Source: an uncultured Treponema sp. (GTDB taxonomy: Bacteria; Spirochaetota; Spirochaetia; Treponematales; Treponemataceae). Taken from it: DNA of 11,935 nucleotides. The number at the start of each line of letters is the position of its first letter. Positions within the stretch are counted from its first letter, which is position 1. The notes beneath the pieces are model-generated. The model was not told the origin of the DNA. It ran no database searches and saw only the letters and a list, made by a program, of their open reading frames with translations. Of this stretch, positions 1 through 7,795 are shown piece by piece. The position numbers and the translations under genes were made by a program. The DNA is taken from positions 1 through 11,935 of the forward strand of contig CALBXN010000218.1 in assembly GCA_937890485.1 (NCBI GenBank). Reading direction: 5' to 3'.

Positions 1-2085
1 AAAAGATATTCTTGCGATTTATTGACTGCAAGTATTCTTGCTCGTCGTGGAATTACTGACGGAAAAGATATTTTATTTTACACAGAAAAAGTTCAACGCT
101 ATCTACATAATCCATTTTTATTTGAAAATATGGAAGATGCAGTTGATAGAATTTTGGACGCAAAAGATGAAGAAGAAAAAGTTTTAATTTTTGGCGACAG
201 AGATGTTGACGGAATTACAAGCACAACAATTCTTTATCAATGTTTAAAAGATTTAGGACTTGATGTTCAATATAAACTTCCTTCTGGGGATGAAGCCTAC
301 GGAATTTCAAAAGAAGTTATTGATGAATTTGCCCAAAATTACGGAAGTCTTATTATCACAGTAGACTGCGGGATTTCAAACAATGATGAAATTGCATACG
401 CAGCAGAAAAGGGAATTGATGTTATCGTAACAGATCATCATAATCCACCTCAAGAATTACCAAGTCCTGCAATTATTATCGATCCTAAAATAGAAAATTC
501 AGGATATCCTTTTGCGGATATTTCTGGTTGTGCTGTTGCATACAAACTTGTACAAGCATTACGATTTTCTCGATGTAGTATGTACAAACAAGAAATTTGC
601 TTGATGAATGTTCGTCCTATTACAGATGCTTACATAATAGAATGTATCAAAGTACAAAACATGACAGAAAAAGCAAGACTTACAGAAACAATTATTCCTG
701 GACTTGTAAATATTCAACAAACAAGACTTCTTCCATTTTTACAAGGACAACAAATTTTTGTATGGGATAAAGCTGTTCAAACAAAATTATTGTCAACAAT
801 TTTTGGAAACGGAATTGAATTTAATATGCTAGATATCCGTGATGAAATTGCAAAAATAATTCCTTCTGTTGCAAATATGAGTTTACTTAGATTAAAAAGT
901 CTTTCAACAATCGGAAAATATGACGAATCAGCTTGCACAGAACTTGACGGATTTTTCAATATCTTCATAACTTATATTCAGCAAGCAATTTTTAAAAACA
1001 ATAATGAAAGAAATAATTTTGATTTACAACTTGTTGCCATCGCCGCCATTGCAGACATAATGCCTTTAGTTAATGAAAACAGAATTTTAGTTAAGCAAGG
1101 TTTAGATTCAATTAATTCAGGAAAAATACGCCCAGGATTAATTGAACTTATGGCAAGATTAAACTTAATCGGAAAAAAAGTTACAAGCACAGATTTAAGT
1201 TGGGGATTAATTCCTGCGTTAAATGCAACAGGAAGATTAGGAGAACCACAAACTGCATTAGAACTTTTTATAAATCAAGATGCAAATGAACGAGATAAAA
1301 TTGCACAAAGAATAATTGAATTAAATCAAGAAAGAAAAAAACTTGGTGTTGAAGCTTGGAATTATTGTGAACAAGCTGGTTTTAATAGTTTAAAAAATTT
1401 CAATAATAATCTTGCTGTTGTTCATGATTCAAGAATTAACAGAGGTGTTACAGGAATTGTAACTTCAAGATTGATGAATATTCTAAATGTTCCTGCCATC
1501 GTAATTACAGAAACAGAAGAATGTGCTATCGGTTCTGCCCGTTCAACTAGAGGATACAAAATCACATCATTACTTGATCAATGTAGCGAATTTTTTATAA
1601 ATCACGGTGGACATGATTTTGCAGCGGGATTTAGTTTACCAAAAGAAAATGTAAATCCATTTATAGAAAAACTAAAAAAACTTTCAGCCTTAATTGAATT
1701 TTCAGAAACCAGTGAAGAAGTAATAAACATTGATGCACAACTTCCTCATAATTATTTATCTCCTGATATTTTAAAGATTGTAGATTTGTTTGAACCATAC
1801 GGTGAATCAAATGCGTCATTAAACTTTTTTACAGACAAAGTAAAAATAGTAGATGCAAATTTAATTGGTACCGATAAAACCCATTTGAAACTTACAATAC
1901 TTTGTGGTGGAACAAAATGGCCTGCACTTTATTGGAACGCAAGTGAAAAAATTAAACGAGATTTTGACATTGGAGATACAGTTGATATTATCTACGAAGT
2001 TTCAAGAAATATTTTTAATGGAATGGAAAATACTCAACTCACAATTGTAGATTTGTGTAAATCAGGAGAACATAAAATTGTTTAA
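1..2085 (+). CDS. recJ: single-stranded-DNA-specific 5'-3' exonuclease RecJ, 5'-truncated by the window edge
   Basis: RecJ degrades single-stranded DNA 5' to 3' in recombination and mismatch or base-excision repair. The frame is open from base 1, and the codons before the first possible start (TTG at 22) continue the family's N-terminal pattern up to LLTASILARRGI, so I read it as a partial gene. Numbering from base 1 (694 codons), the DHH domain shows GDRDVDG with D66, D68 and D70, then TVDCG with D122, then DHH at 145-147. IADIMPL carries D352, and ALNATGRLG follows at 406-414. The DHHA1 domain has GVTGIV at 482-487, GSARS at 511-515 and GGHDFAAG at 536-543. A C-terminal OB-like region starts near FEPYG at 597. 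All visible metal ligands are intact. Odd: about 150 extra residues (roughly 188-341) sit inside the DHH domain, making this clearly longer than the usual 560-580 aa. It ends inside the downstream M23 gene. Confidence 0.95.
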   Translation, partial: KRYSCDLLTASILARRGITDGKDILFYTEKVQRYLHNPFLFENMEDAVDRILDAKDEEEKVLIFGDRDVDGITSTTILYQCLKDLGLDVQYKLPSGDEAYGISKEVIDEFAQNYGSLIITVDCGISNNDEIAYAAEKGIDVIVTDHHNPPQELPSPAIIIDPKIENSGYPFADISGCAVAYKLVQALRFSRCSMYKQEICLMNVRPITDAYIIECIKVQNMTEKARLTETIIPGLVNIQQTRLLPFLQGQQIFVWDKAVQTKLLSTIFGNGIEFNMLDIRDEIAKIIPSVANMSLLRLKSLSTIGKYDESACTELDGFFNIFITYIQQAIFKNNNERNNFDLQLVAIAAIADIMPLVNENRILVKQGLDSINSGKIRPGLIELMARLNLIGKKVTSTDLSWGLIPALNATGRLGEPQTALELFINQDANERDKIAQRIIELNQERKKLGVEAWNYCEQAGFNSLKNFNNNLAVVHDSRINRGVTGIVTSRLMNILNVPAIVITETEECAIGSARSTRGYKITSLLDQCSEFFINHGGHDFAAGFSLPKENVNPFIEKLKKLSALIEFSETSEEVINIDAQLPHNYLSPDILKIVDLFEPYGESNASLNFFTDKVKIVDANLIGTDKTHLKLTILCGGTKWPALYWNASEKIKRDFDIGDTVDIIYEVSRNIFNGMENTQLTIVDLCKSGEHKIV
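2064..2068 (+). promoter_or_regulatory. Shine-Dalgarno AGGAG that fixes the TTG start of the M23 gene
   Basis: AGGAG lies nine bases before the TTG at 2078, inside the last codons of recJ. No ATG in this frame is comparably placed, so this site decides the start and implies translational coupling to recJ. Confidence 0.7.
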
Positions 2086-3112
2086 TTCAAAAACTTCTAA
2101 AATAAAAATTTTATTTTTAATCATTTTTTCTTTTATTTTTTGTATTTATTCTTTTGCAACAACTGCATCTTACGAAGGAAAAAATTACGAAATAAAATTA
2201 ATTTACAATAAAGAATTTTGTCCAGGAGATCCAATTCTTGTACAAATGCAATTTAAGTTTTTAGGTAAGTTATCAAAATTACCCAAGGACGAAAAAATTA
2301 TTTCTGGAAAAATTCGTCTTGTAAATTCTGACACAGATAAAAATTTAAGAAGCTCTACTCTTTTTGAAATGAAGTCAAAAAAAAGAAACTCTGTAATTTA
2401 TATGGGAATGGTTCCTACAACAACTTGGTTTGAAAAAAATAATTACAAAGTAAAAATTGAATATAACATTGGCGAATTTGAAAATAATTCCTTTACACTT
2501 CCTCTTGAATTTATTCCAAAAGAATTTGTTGAAGAAATTTTAGTTTTAGATCAAAAAAATTCTGACATAAAAAATGATTATTCAAAAGAAAGAATGAATC
2601 AAATTGAAAGTCTAAATAAAATTCTTGATACAAACAATTATTCATTTTACAAAGATGAAGTTCTTTCAGAATTTTCAGAACCTTTAGTTTGTGATAGACG
2701 AACAAGTTTTTTTGCAGACAGAAGAACTTACAAGTACACAAACGGAAAAAGTTCAACTAGTTTACATTATGGGATTGACTACGGTGTAAAAACTGGAACT
2801 GAAGTTTTTTCTTGTGGTGCAGGAAAAGTTGTTATGGCAGAAAATAGAATTTCAACTGGTTGGTCTATTTGTATAGAACATCTTCCAGGACTTTACAGTT
2901 TGTATTATCACTTGGATGAGCTCTCTGTAAAAGCAGGAGACGAAGTAGATACACTTTCATTCTTAGGAAAATCTGGTGCAACTGGGCTTGCTACAGGTCC
3001 TCATCTTCATTGGGAAATCAGATTGAATATGGAAGCAATAAATCCAGATTTTTTTGTAACAACTTATCCAACTATTTTCCTGCAAGAGAGAGAAAAGTTT
3101 TTTCGTCAATAA
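2078..3112 (+). CDS. secreted M23 family (LytM-type) metallopeptidase
   Basis: This is probably a peptidoglycan endopeptidase, or a LytM-type regulator of one, acting in the periplasm. The 344-aa protein starts at TTG. It has a basic N-terminus and a hydrophobic stretch at about residues 11-26, with a plausible signal peptidase I site after SFA at 25-27. Residues 30-150 look beta-rich and unassigned; 150-200 is a charged linker. The M23 domain occupies about 225-327. It carries HYGID (H230, D234), YYHLDEL (H278) and GPHLHWE (H309, H311), which is the full HxxxD plus HxH zinc-site set, so it should be active. The domain ends with NPDFF at 323-327, where family members normally carry NPxxF or NPxxY. 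The gene overlaps recJ by 8 bases and converges on ligA with a 41-base overlap. The exact bond cut cannot be read from sequence. Confidence 0.9.
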   Translation: MFNSKTSKIKILFLIIFSFIFCIYSFATTASYEGKNYEIKLIYNKEFCPGDPILVQMQFKFLGKLSKLPKDEKIISGKIRLVNSDTDKNLRSSTLFEMKSKKRNSVIYMGMVPTTTWFEKNNYKVKIEYNIGEFENNSFTLPLEFIPKEFVEEILVLDQKNSDIKNDYSKERMNQIESLNKILDTNNYSFYKDEVLSEFSEPLVCDRRTSFFADRRTYKYTNGKSSTSLHYGIDYGVKTGTEVFSCGAGKVVMAENRISTGWSICIEHLPGLYSLYYHLDELSVKAGDEVDTLSFLGKSGATGLATGPHLHWEIRLNMEAINPDFFVTTYPTIFLQEREKFFRQ

Positions 3113-5048
3113 CAGGAATTCCAAGTTCTTGAGCTTTTCTATTTTTTGAAGAGCCAGAACTTGTATCATTAGTAACAAGATAAGACAAATCTTTTACAAC
3201 AGAAGATTTTGTAGTTCCTCCAAGAGATTTTACTAAACTTTCTGCGTCGGCTCTTTTCATAGTAAAAAGTTCACCTGTAAAGCAAAATGTAAGACCTGCA
3301 AAAATTCCATCTTTATTTGATTTTAGTTTTATTGTTCCAGATTTTAGTAAATGCAACATTTCATCAGAATTTTCTTTTAAACCTTGTTTAAAAGTTGCAG
3401 CAAGAATTTCACCAAATCCATTTACATTTGCAAGTTCTTCTTCTGTTGCATTGATAAGTTTTTCAATAGAATCAAATCCTGCATTAACAAGTTTATCAAC
3501 AGACAACTCACCAATTCCTTCAATATCAAAACCAGCAATAAAAGTTGACAAAGAAATTTCTGTATGATTTTTTATCGAAGCAATAACTTTTTTTGCACCA
3601 AGAGATTCTTTGGCATTTGCTAAACTTTCTTCGTTTAAGAAAAATTCTATAATATCATCTTCAGTTAATTTATAAATATCAGAAATAGAATTTATTTTTT
3701 TATTATCTAAAACCCATTTCAAAAGCGCAGTTCCAAAATCACGAATATCTAAAACATTAATCCATTTTTCAATTTGGTGATAAACTTTTTTTGAACAAGT
3801 TTTATTTGGACAATAAAGCCGAGTTCCTTCGTCAATTAATTTTGAACCACACACAGAACAAATTGAAGGAATTTCTATTTCCAAAGTTTTTTCTTCGTCA
3901 TGTTTTATAACACGTTCAATTTTTGGAATAATTTCGCCACGTTTTGTAACAACAACATGAGAACCAATTTTTACATCCAAAGATTTTATTGTATTTGTAT
4001 TTACTAAACTTGCTCGTTTTACTTTTGTTCCAGCAAGTTCAACTGTATCAAAAATTCCGATAGGCGTATAGGTTGCACCACTTTCACTCCAGATAACATC
4101 ACGCAAAACACTAATTGCTTCTTCTAAACTAAATTTAAAAGCAATTTGTTTTTCAGGCCGATTTCGTTTTGCGTCAATTAAATCAATTTTTTTTCCTTTA
4201 ATTACAAGTCCGTCAATATCATAGGGAATTGATTTTCGATTTTCCATTATCTTAACTCGATAATCAATTACTTCTTCTGGAGAATTACAAAGTTGCAAAG
4301 GTGAAGTTGTAAAACCAATTTTTTCAAGCCAATTCATTTTTTCAACTTCGTCTTTAAATGGATATTCATAACTTGATGTGTCTGTAAAAAAAGCATCGTA
4401 ACAAATAATTTGCAAATGCTCACTGCCCTCTCCATCTTTTCGTTTCATAAGACCATTTGCAGCATTGCGACAATTTGCTTTATCTGAAAAATATTTTTGA
4501 TGAACTTCGTGACTCATAATTACTTCTCCACGAATTCCACCTGTAAATGGCAAAACTTCTTCTCCAAATAATGACAACTCATCTGTTTTAATTTTTAATT
4601 CTTTTACAAGACCTTTCATTTTTAAAACATTTGCGGTAATATCGTCACCAATAATTCCGTTGCCCCTAGTAACACCTTTTACAAACTTTCCATTTTCATA
4701 TTGAAGTTCAAGACTTGCACCATCTAATTTATATTCAACAAGATATTCTTTAAAATTAACTTTCTTTGTCCAAGCTAAAAATGCATTTGGGTCAGCTGCT
4801 TTTTCTTGACTGCCCATTGGAATCAAGTGAGTTGCTTTTTCAAAATTTCCACCTGAATAAGAATTTTCTATTTGAAAATTTTCTTCAATATCTGAACCAA
4901 CTTTTTTTAATATGGGATTTTCAGGATCTAAAACTTTTAATTCATCCCAAAGTATATCAAATTCTTCATCAGAAATTTCTGCCTCGTTTGTATAATAAGA
5001 ATGTTGATACTTTGTAATTAATTTTTCTAGTTCCTGAATTCTATTCAT
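3072..5048 (-). CDS. ligA: NAD+-dependent DNA ligase LigA (divergent form)
   Basis: LigA seals nicks in replication and repair using NAD+. The 658-aa length is normal. Domain order: Ia (about 1-60), adenylation (60-308), OB fold (308-392), four-cysteine zinc finger (C397, C400, C413, C418), helix-hairpin-helix (about 430-560, with GIG at 511-513 and GFG at 544-546) and BRCT (about 580-658). The adenylated lysine is K107 in EYKLDG, with E105 beside it. TRGNG (R128), RGEV (E175), DIDGLVIK (D279, K284) and AFKF (K305) keep the catalytic set. Several signatures differ from the textbook enzyme: GRTG in the OB fold reads ESGA, ATLHN reads ASLVN, and AAAGSLRQ reads AANGLMKR. It is the last gene of the minus-strand operon, 35 bases after trmB, with GGGAG seven bases before ATG. 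It is complete, and it is the only DNA ligase gene in this window. Confidence 0.95.
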   Translation of the reverse strand: MNRIQELEKLITKYQHSYYTNEAEISDEEFDILWDELKVLDPENPILKKVGSDIEENFQIENSYSGGNFEKATHLIPMGSQEKAADPNAFLAWTKKVNFKEYLVEYKLDGASLELQYENGKFVKGVTRGNGIIGDDITANVLKMKGLVKELKIKTDELSLFGEEVLPFTGGIRGEVIMSHEVHQKYFSDKANCRNAANGLMKRKDGEGSEHLQIICYDAFFTDTSSYEYPFKDEVEKMNWLEKIGFTTSPLQLCNSPEEVIDYRVKIMENRKSIPYDIDGLVIKGKKIDLIDAKRNRPEKQIAFKFSLEEAISVLRDVIWSESGATYTPIGIFDTVELAGTKVKRASLVNTNTIKSLDVKIGSHVVVTKRGEIIPKIERVIKHDEEKTLEIEIPSICSVCGSKLIDEGTRLYCPNKTCSKKVYHQIEKWINVLDIRDFGTALLKWVLDNKKINSISDIYKLTEDDIIEFFLNEESLANAKESLGAKKVIASIKNHTEISLSTFIAGFDIEGIGELSVDKLVNAGFDSIEKLINATEEELANVNGFGEILAATFKQGLKENSDEMLHLLKSGTIKLKSNKDGIFAGLTFCFTGELFTMKRADAESLVKSLGGTTKSSVVKDLSYLVTNDTSSGSSKNRKAQELGIPVIDEKTFLSLAGK

Positions 5049-5055
5049 TTTTAAT

Positions 5056-5060
5056 CTCCC
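5056..5060 (-). promoter_or_regulatory. Shine-Dalgarno GGGAG of ligA
   Basis: On the minus strand GGGAG stands seven bases before the ATG at 5048. It lies in the 35-base gap after trmB, so ligA has its own ribosome entry although it is cotranscribed. Confidence 0.6.
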
Positions 5061-5083
5061 ACTTACTTTAAAATATAATATAT

Positions 5084-5767
5084 TTATTCTTCAGTTTTTT
5101 CAAAAAATAATTCACAAATTTTTCTTTCGGCAAGTAAACCTTTGTGTTCAAATTTTGTTTCAGGCCGCCAACTTTGATGAGGTGCATAACCTTCAAATTT
5201 GTTTTTTAGATTTTCAGTAAGCGAAAGTTCTTCCAAAGCAAATTCTGCGTAAGGCTCCCAATCTGTTGTCATGTAAACATAGCCACCTTCATAAAGTTTT
5301 TGTGATAAAAGATTTGTGCGAGGACGTTGCATTAATCTTCGCTTATGATGTTTTTTCTTTGGCCAAGGATCAGGAAAAAAAACATGGAATCCAGAAACAG
5401 AATTATCTGGAATCATATATTCTAAAACTTCCATAGCGTCGTGTTCTACAATTAAAAGATTTTGCAAATTTTTATCTCTGATATTTCCTAAAAGACGACC
5501 AACACCAGGTGTGTGAACTTCAAGACCAAGATAATTTATATTTGGATTTTGTTCAGCAATAATCGCAGTTGCAGCCCCCATTCCAAAACCAATTTCCACA
5601 ACAACTGGATTTGAATTATTGAAAATGTCTGCAAAGTTTAATGGCTTTTTTTCAAAAGGAATACACCACCGTGTACTTAAAGTTTCGTAATCTCGTTTTT
5701 GACTATCAGTCATTCGAGAAGCTCTTAATACAAAAGTTTTAATTTCCCGTCTTATGGGAGTATCCAT
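5084..5767 (-). CDS. trmB: tRNA (guanine-N7-)-methyltransferase TrmB
   Basis: TrmB uses S-adenosylmethionine to make 7-methylguanosine at position 46 in the variable loop of many tRNAs, in the cytoplasm. The 227-aa length is typical. The Rossmann motif VVEIGFGMG at 56-64 binds the cofactor, followed by GLEVH at 81-85 and EHDAMEVL at 108-115. The family signature FFPDPWPKKKHHKRR spans 130-144, with TTDWEPYAEF at 167-176. The C-terminal TKFEHKGLLAERKI at 204-217 contributes to the tRNA and cofactor pocket in this family. No key residue is missing. The start ATG has AAGGAAG upstream. It lies 50 bases after the lipoprotein gene and 35 before ligA, so it is inside the operon. The gap upstream carries an 8-bp inverted repeat that could shape its expression. 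Confidence 0.97.
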   Translation of the reverse strand: MDTPIRREIKTFVLRASRMTDSQKRDYETLSTRWCIPFEKKPLNFADIFNNSNPVVVEIGFGMGAATAIIAEQNPNINYLGLEVHTPGVGRLLGNIRDKNLQNLLIVEHDAMEVLEYMIPDNSVSGFHVFFPDPWPKKKHHKRRLMQRPRTNLLSQKLYEGGYVYMTTDWEPYAEFALEELSLTENLKNKFEGYAPHQSWRPETKFEHKGLLAERKICELFFEKTEE

Positions 5768-5772
5768 TACAT

Positions 5773-5779
5773 CTTCCTT
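5773..5779 (-). promoter_or_regulatory. Shine-Dalgarno AAGGAAG of trmB
   Basis: AAGGAAG on the minus strand places its AGGA seven bases before the trmB ATG. It begins one base after the 3' arm of an 8-bp inverted repeat, so folding of that repeat could affect ribosome access. Confidence 0.55.
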
Positions 5780-5780
5780 T

Positions 5781-5815
5781 TTATGAAACGATTTTTACTA
5801 ATTATCATTTCATAA
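5781..5815 (-). repeat. 8-bp perfect inverted repeat between the lipoprotein gene and trmB
   Basis: TTATGAAA at 5781-5788 and TTTCATAA at 5808-5815 are exact reverse complements separated by 19 bases. The repeat begins two bases after the lipoprotein stop codon and ends immediately before the trmB ribosome-binding site. As RNA it gives an A/U-rich, hence weak, stem; it has no GC core or U-run of a classical terminator. It could be an operator, a processing site or a weak attenuator. Confidence 0.5.
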
Positions 5816-5817
5816 TT

Positions 5818-6489
5818 TTATTGTTTTTTTATTTTTTCCTCAGGTAACAAAATTACTACAGAGTTATTTGGCATAGAATAATATATTCGTTTTGTTACAG
5901 CATCTGGAAAAATTTTCAAAATTTTTTCATCAGAATCTAATTTAGAGGAAAAGAAACCGAGAAATAATTCTTTCCCAATTTCATCGCACAAAATTATTTT
6001 TTGCTGAGTACATTCTGCTCCAGCCTTTCTGGAAATTACATCTGAAACTTTTACAAAGTCACCATCAGAATTTTTCATTGACTCTAATGGAGTTAGATTA
6101 AAAGAATCGGTTATACTTCTATCAGCAACATCAAATAAAGTCACATCATAAAGACCTTCTGAAAAATTCATTCCTTCTGGCATAACCAAAGACGAATGCC
6201 CAAAATAATTTTTATTATCTTGAGTATAAATTTTAGGATTAGCAATTTTCCAACTTATATCCGTTTTAGAATTTGAAACTGTAATAGATTTTGCTCTTCT
6301 TATATCTTGACTAGGAAAAACAAAAACAGATAATCTAATCGTTGGTTTTTCATCTGTGGAATTATATTCATAAACCAATGTACTGTGCATACTAGAAATA
6401 CCAGGCTCTGTATCACCACAGGAAAAAATAAACAGAGGTAAAAGTAATAAAAACAAAAAATTAAAAAACGGAAAATCTTTTTTATTCAT
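5818..6489 (-). CDS. small membrane lipoprotein of unknown function
   Basis: The 223-aa protein begins with a lysine-containing N-terminus and a hydrophobic core at about residues 7-22. A lipobox IFSC follows, with lipidated C24 and then GD, as expected for a type II signal peptide. Lipidation would anchor it in the inner or outer membrane. The mature part alternates short hydrophobic and polar segments, suggesting one or two beta-sandwich domains (about 35-130 and 140-220). I recognise no family. It starts two bases after the stop of the preceding gene and has no clear ribosome-binding site, so translation is probably coupled. trmB follows after 50 bases. Function cannot be assigned from what is visible. 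Confidence 0.85.
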   Translation of the reverse strand: MNKKDFPFFNFLFLLLLPLFIFSCGDTEPGISSMHSTLVYEYNSTDEKPTIRLSVFVFPSQDIRRAKSITVSNSKTDISWKIANPKIYTQDNKNYFGHSSLVMPEGMNFSEGLYDVTLFDVADRSITDSFNLTPLESMKNSDGDFVKVSDVISRKAGAECTQQKIILCDEIGKELFLGFFSSKLDSDEKILKIFPDAVTKRIYYSMPNNSVVILLPEEKIKKQ

Positions 6490-6491
6490 TT

Positions 6492-7649
6492 TTAGAAATT
6501 GAAAGTTAAACTAATAACGGTTAAATCATTAGAAGCAAACTGATTTACTAAAGATTCAAATTTAACGTTTTCTTTTTTACAAGCCTCATCAAGATAAGAA
6601 AGATAATACAAACCTAAATCAGCTCCCTCTTGACCTTCTCTGTAGAAGTCGATAAGAGATTTCTTATTTAAGTTTGCAGATTTTTTACCTTCAACGTTTT
6701 CTTTGAATTCTTGAAATTCATCATTTTTGTTATAAAGAGTAATTTGAAGTCGACCTTGCTTACCGATAGAAGTTGAACCACCACCTAATTTCCAAGAAAT
6801 AAATACAAATTCATGTTTCTTTTCAAGTTCTTGAATGATTTTAGAACGAATATCTGGGTCAAAAATTAAAGTATCAACATCGTCTAATCCTCGATAAAGA
6901 ACACGAGCAACTTTTTTCATGTTTGTATTTTCACTATTAAGTGCCAATTCCATAACCATCAAAGAAATGTACTCAGCAATTTTACTCTTATCCATAAAAT
7001 CATGCAAAGTAGAACGAATACTACTTAGCATTTCGTCAAATCCGTCAGTTTTGAAAAATTTTACAATAATATACCAGTTGAACAAACTAAGCCGATTCAA
7101 AAATTTTTCAGCCATCAACAAGTTAATATTTTTTTCTTCTGGAGAAAGTTCATCATTATTTACGATTGAATCCCAAATTGGCTCAAGGATTTTTTCTCTA
7201 GCTTGATTTATTACGGCGGCTTTTCCTACCATTCTTGAACGCAAAATATTATCAGGAATTTGAGTTTTTTCATCTAACAACTGGGCAGGATTTGCTCTAT
7301 TGTGATGTCTAATACAATTTGTTTCTAACAATGCTATAAGAATTTGTCTATCAAACTGTTTGTATAAAACTGAAAAAACAATCAATTTTGACAAATCCAT
7401 AATTTCTTGTCGAGAAGAACCAAATTCTGGCATAGAAATTTCTAGTTTTGAAACATAATCAAGGTGCATCATTTGTTGCAAAGATGAAGGAGTAAATTCT
7501 GTAAACTTAATACCAGACTCTTCAACATTGTCTGCTAGTTTAAAACGCAACAATCGCTTTTTTTGGCGAATAAATTGAGAAACACCCTCTTCTGTAAGAA
7601 TAACTTTCAAAGGTAATTGTAATATTTCTTTTTTACTAGAGGCACACAT
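6492..7649 (-). CDS. uncharacterised protein with a GHKL (histidine-kinase-like) ATPase-like C-terminal half
   Basis: First gene of the operon; 385 aa, no signal peptide and no membrane helix, so cytoplasmic. Residues 1-220 look largely helical and match no family I know. From about 222 the pattern resembles a GHKL ATP-binding fold. ELALNSENTN at 234-243 has the E-x3-N spacing of the N box. A beta strand LQITLYNKND at 301-310 sits where the G1 strand would be, but the DxGxG motif is absent. GADLGLYYL at 342-350 resembles the GxGLGL G2 box, and the final strand LTVISLTFNF closes the fold. There is no histidine dimerisation box or receiver domain. The likeness is my pattern reading. If right, it is either a divergent ATPase, for example of the anti-sigma kinase type, or a degenerate one. 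The start has AGGAG nine bases upstream and a near-consensus promoter behind it. Confidence 0.85.
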   Translation of the reverse strand: MCASSKKEILQLPLKVILTEEGVSQFIRQKKRLLRFKLADNVEESGIKFTEFTPSSLQQMMHLDYVSKLEISMPEFGSSRQEIMDLSKLIVFSVLYKQFDRQILIALLETNCIRHHNRANPAQLLDEKTQIPDNILRSRMVGKAAVINQAREKILEPIWDSIVNNDELSPEEKNINLLMAEKFLNRLSLFNWYIIVKFFKTDGFDEMLSSIRSTLHDFMDKSKIAEYISLMVMELALNSENTNMKKVARVLYRGLDDVDTLIFDPDIRSKIIQELEKKHEFVFISWKLGGGSTSIGKQGRLQITLYNKNDEFQEFKENVEGKKSANLNKKSLIDFYREGQEGADLGLYYLSYLDEACKKENVKFESLVNQFASNDLTVISLTFNF

Positions 7650-7658
7650 TCAAGCCTT

Positions 7659-7663
7659 CTCCT
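7659..7663 (-). promoter_or_regulatory. Shine-Dalgarno AGGAG of the first operon gene
   Basis: AGGAG on the minus strand lies nine bases before the ATG at 7649, supporting that start for the GHKL-like protein. Confidence 0.7.
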
Positions 7664-7702
7664 GTTACGTAAAACTGATTTATATGACAAATCTATCATT
7701 TC

Positions 7703-7731
7703 ATTATACACTAAAATAAAACTTTTGTAAA
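7703..7731 (-). promoter_or_regulatory. near-consensus sigma-70 type promoter of the minus-strand operon
   Basis: On the minus strand there is a -35 box TTTACA (7726-7731), a 17-base spacer and a perfect -10 box TATAAT (7703-7708). Transcription would start near 7696, giving a leader of about 47 bases before the ATG at 7649. It should drive the GHKL-like gene, the lipoprotein gene, trmB and ligA. Confidence 0.7.
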
Positions 7732-7759
7732 ATCCTTTGTATAAACTTTCTATAAAGTA

Positions 7760-7789
7760 TTGACGTTTTCTTTTCCAATAGATTATTCT
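7760..7789 (+). promoter_or_regulatory. candidate promoter of the membrane protein-dinB pair
   Basis: TTGACG (7760-7765) matches five of six -35 bases. After 18 bases comes TATTCT (7784-7789), four of six -10 bases. The expected start of transcription, about seven bases further, falls on or next to the A of the ATG at 7796. The TTG at 7760 could be mistaken for a start codon, but it fits a promoter better. Confidence 0.5.
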
Positions 7790-7795
7790 AATAAC

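Noticed and set aside
22..24. TTG as the true start of recJ
   Set aside because: The frame is open back to base 1, and the preceding codons fit the family N-terminus; no ribosome-binding site stands before 22. The gene is cut by the window edge.
7760..7795. Extra 12 codons at the N-terminus of the membrane protein, starting at TTG 7760
   Set aside because: They would put a polar stretch before the signal sequence, there is no Shine-Dalgarno, and TTGACG fits a -35 box.
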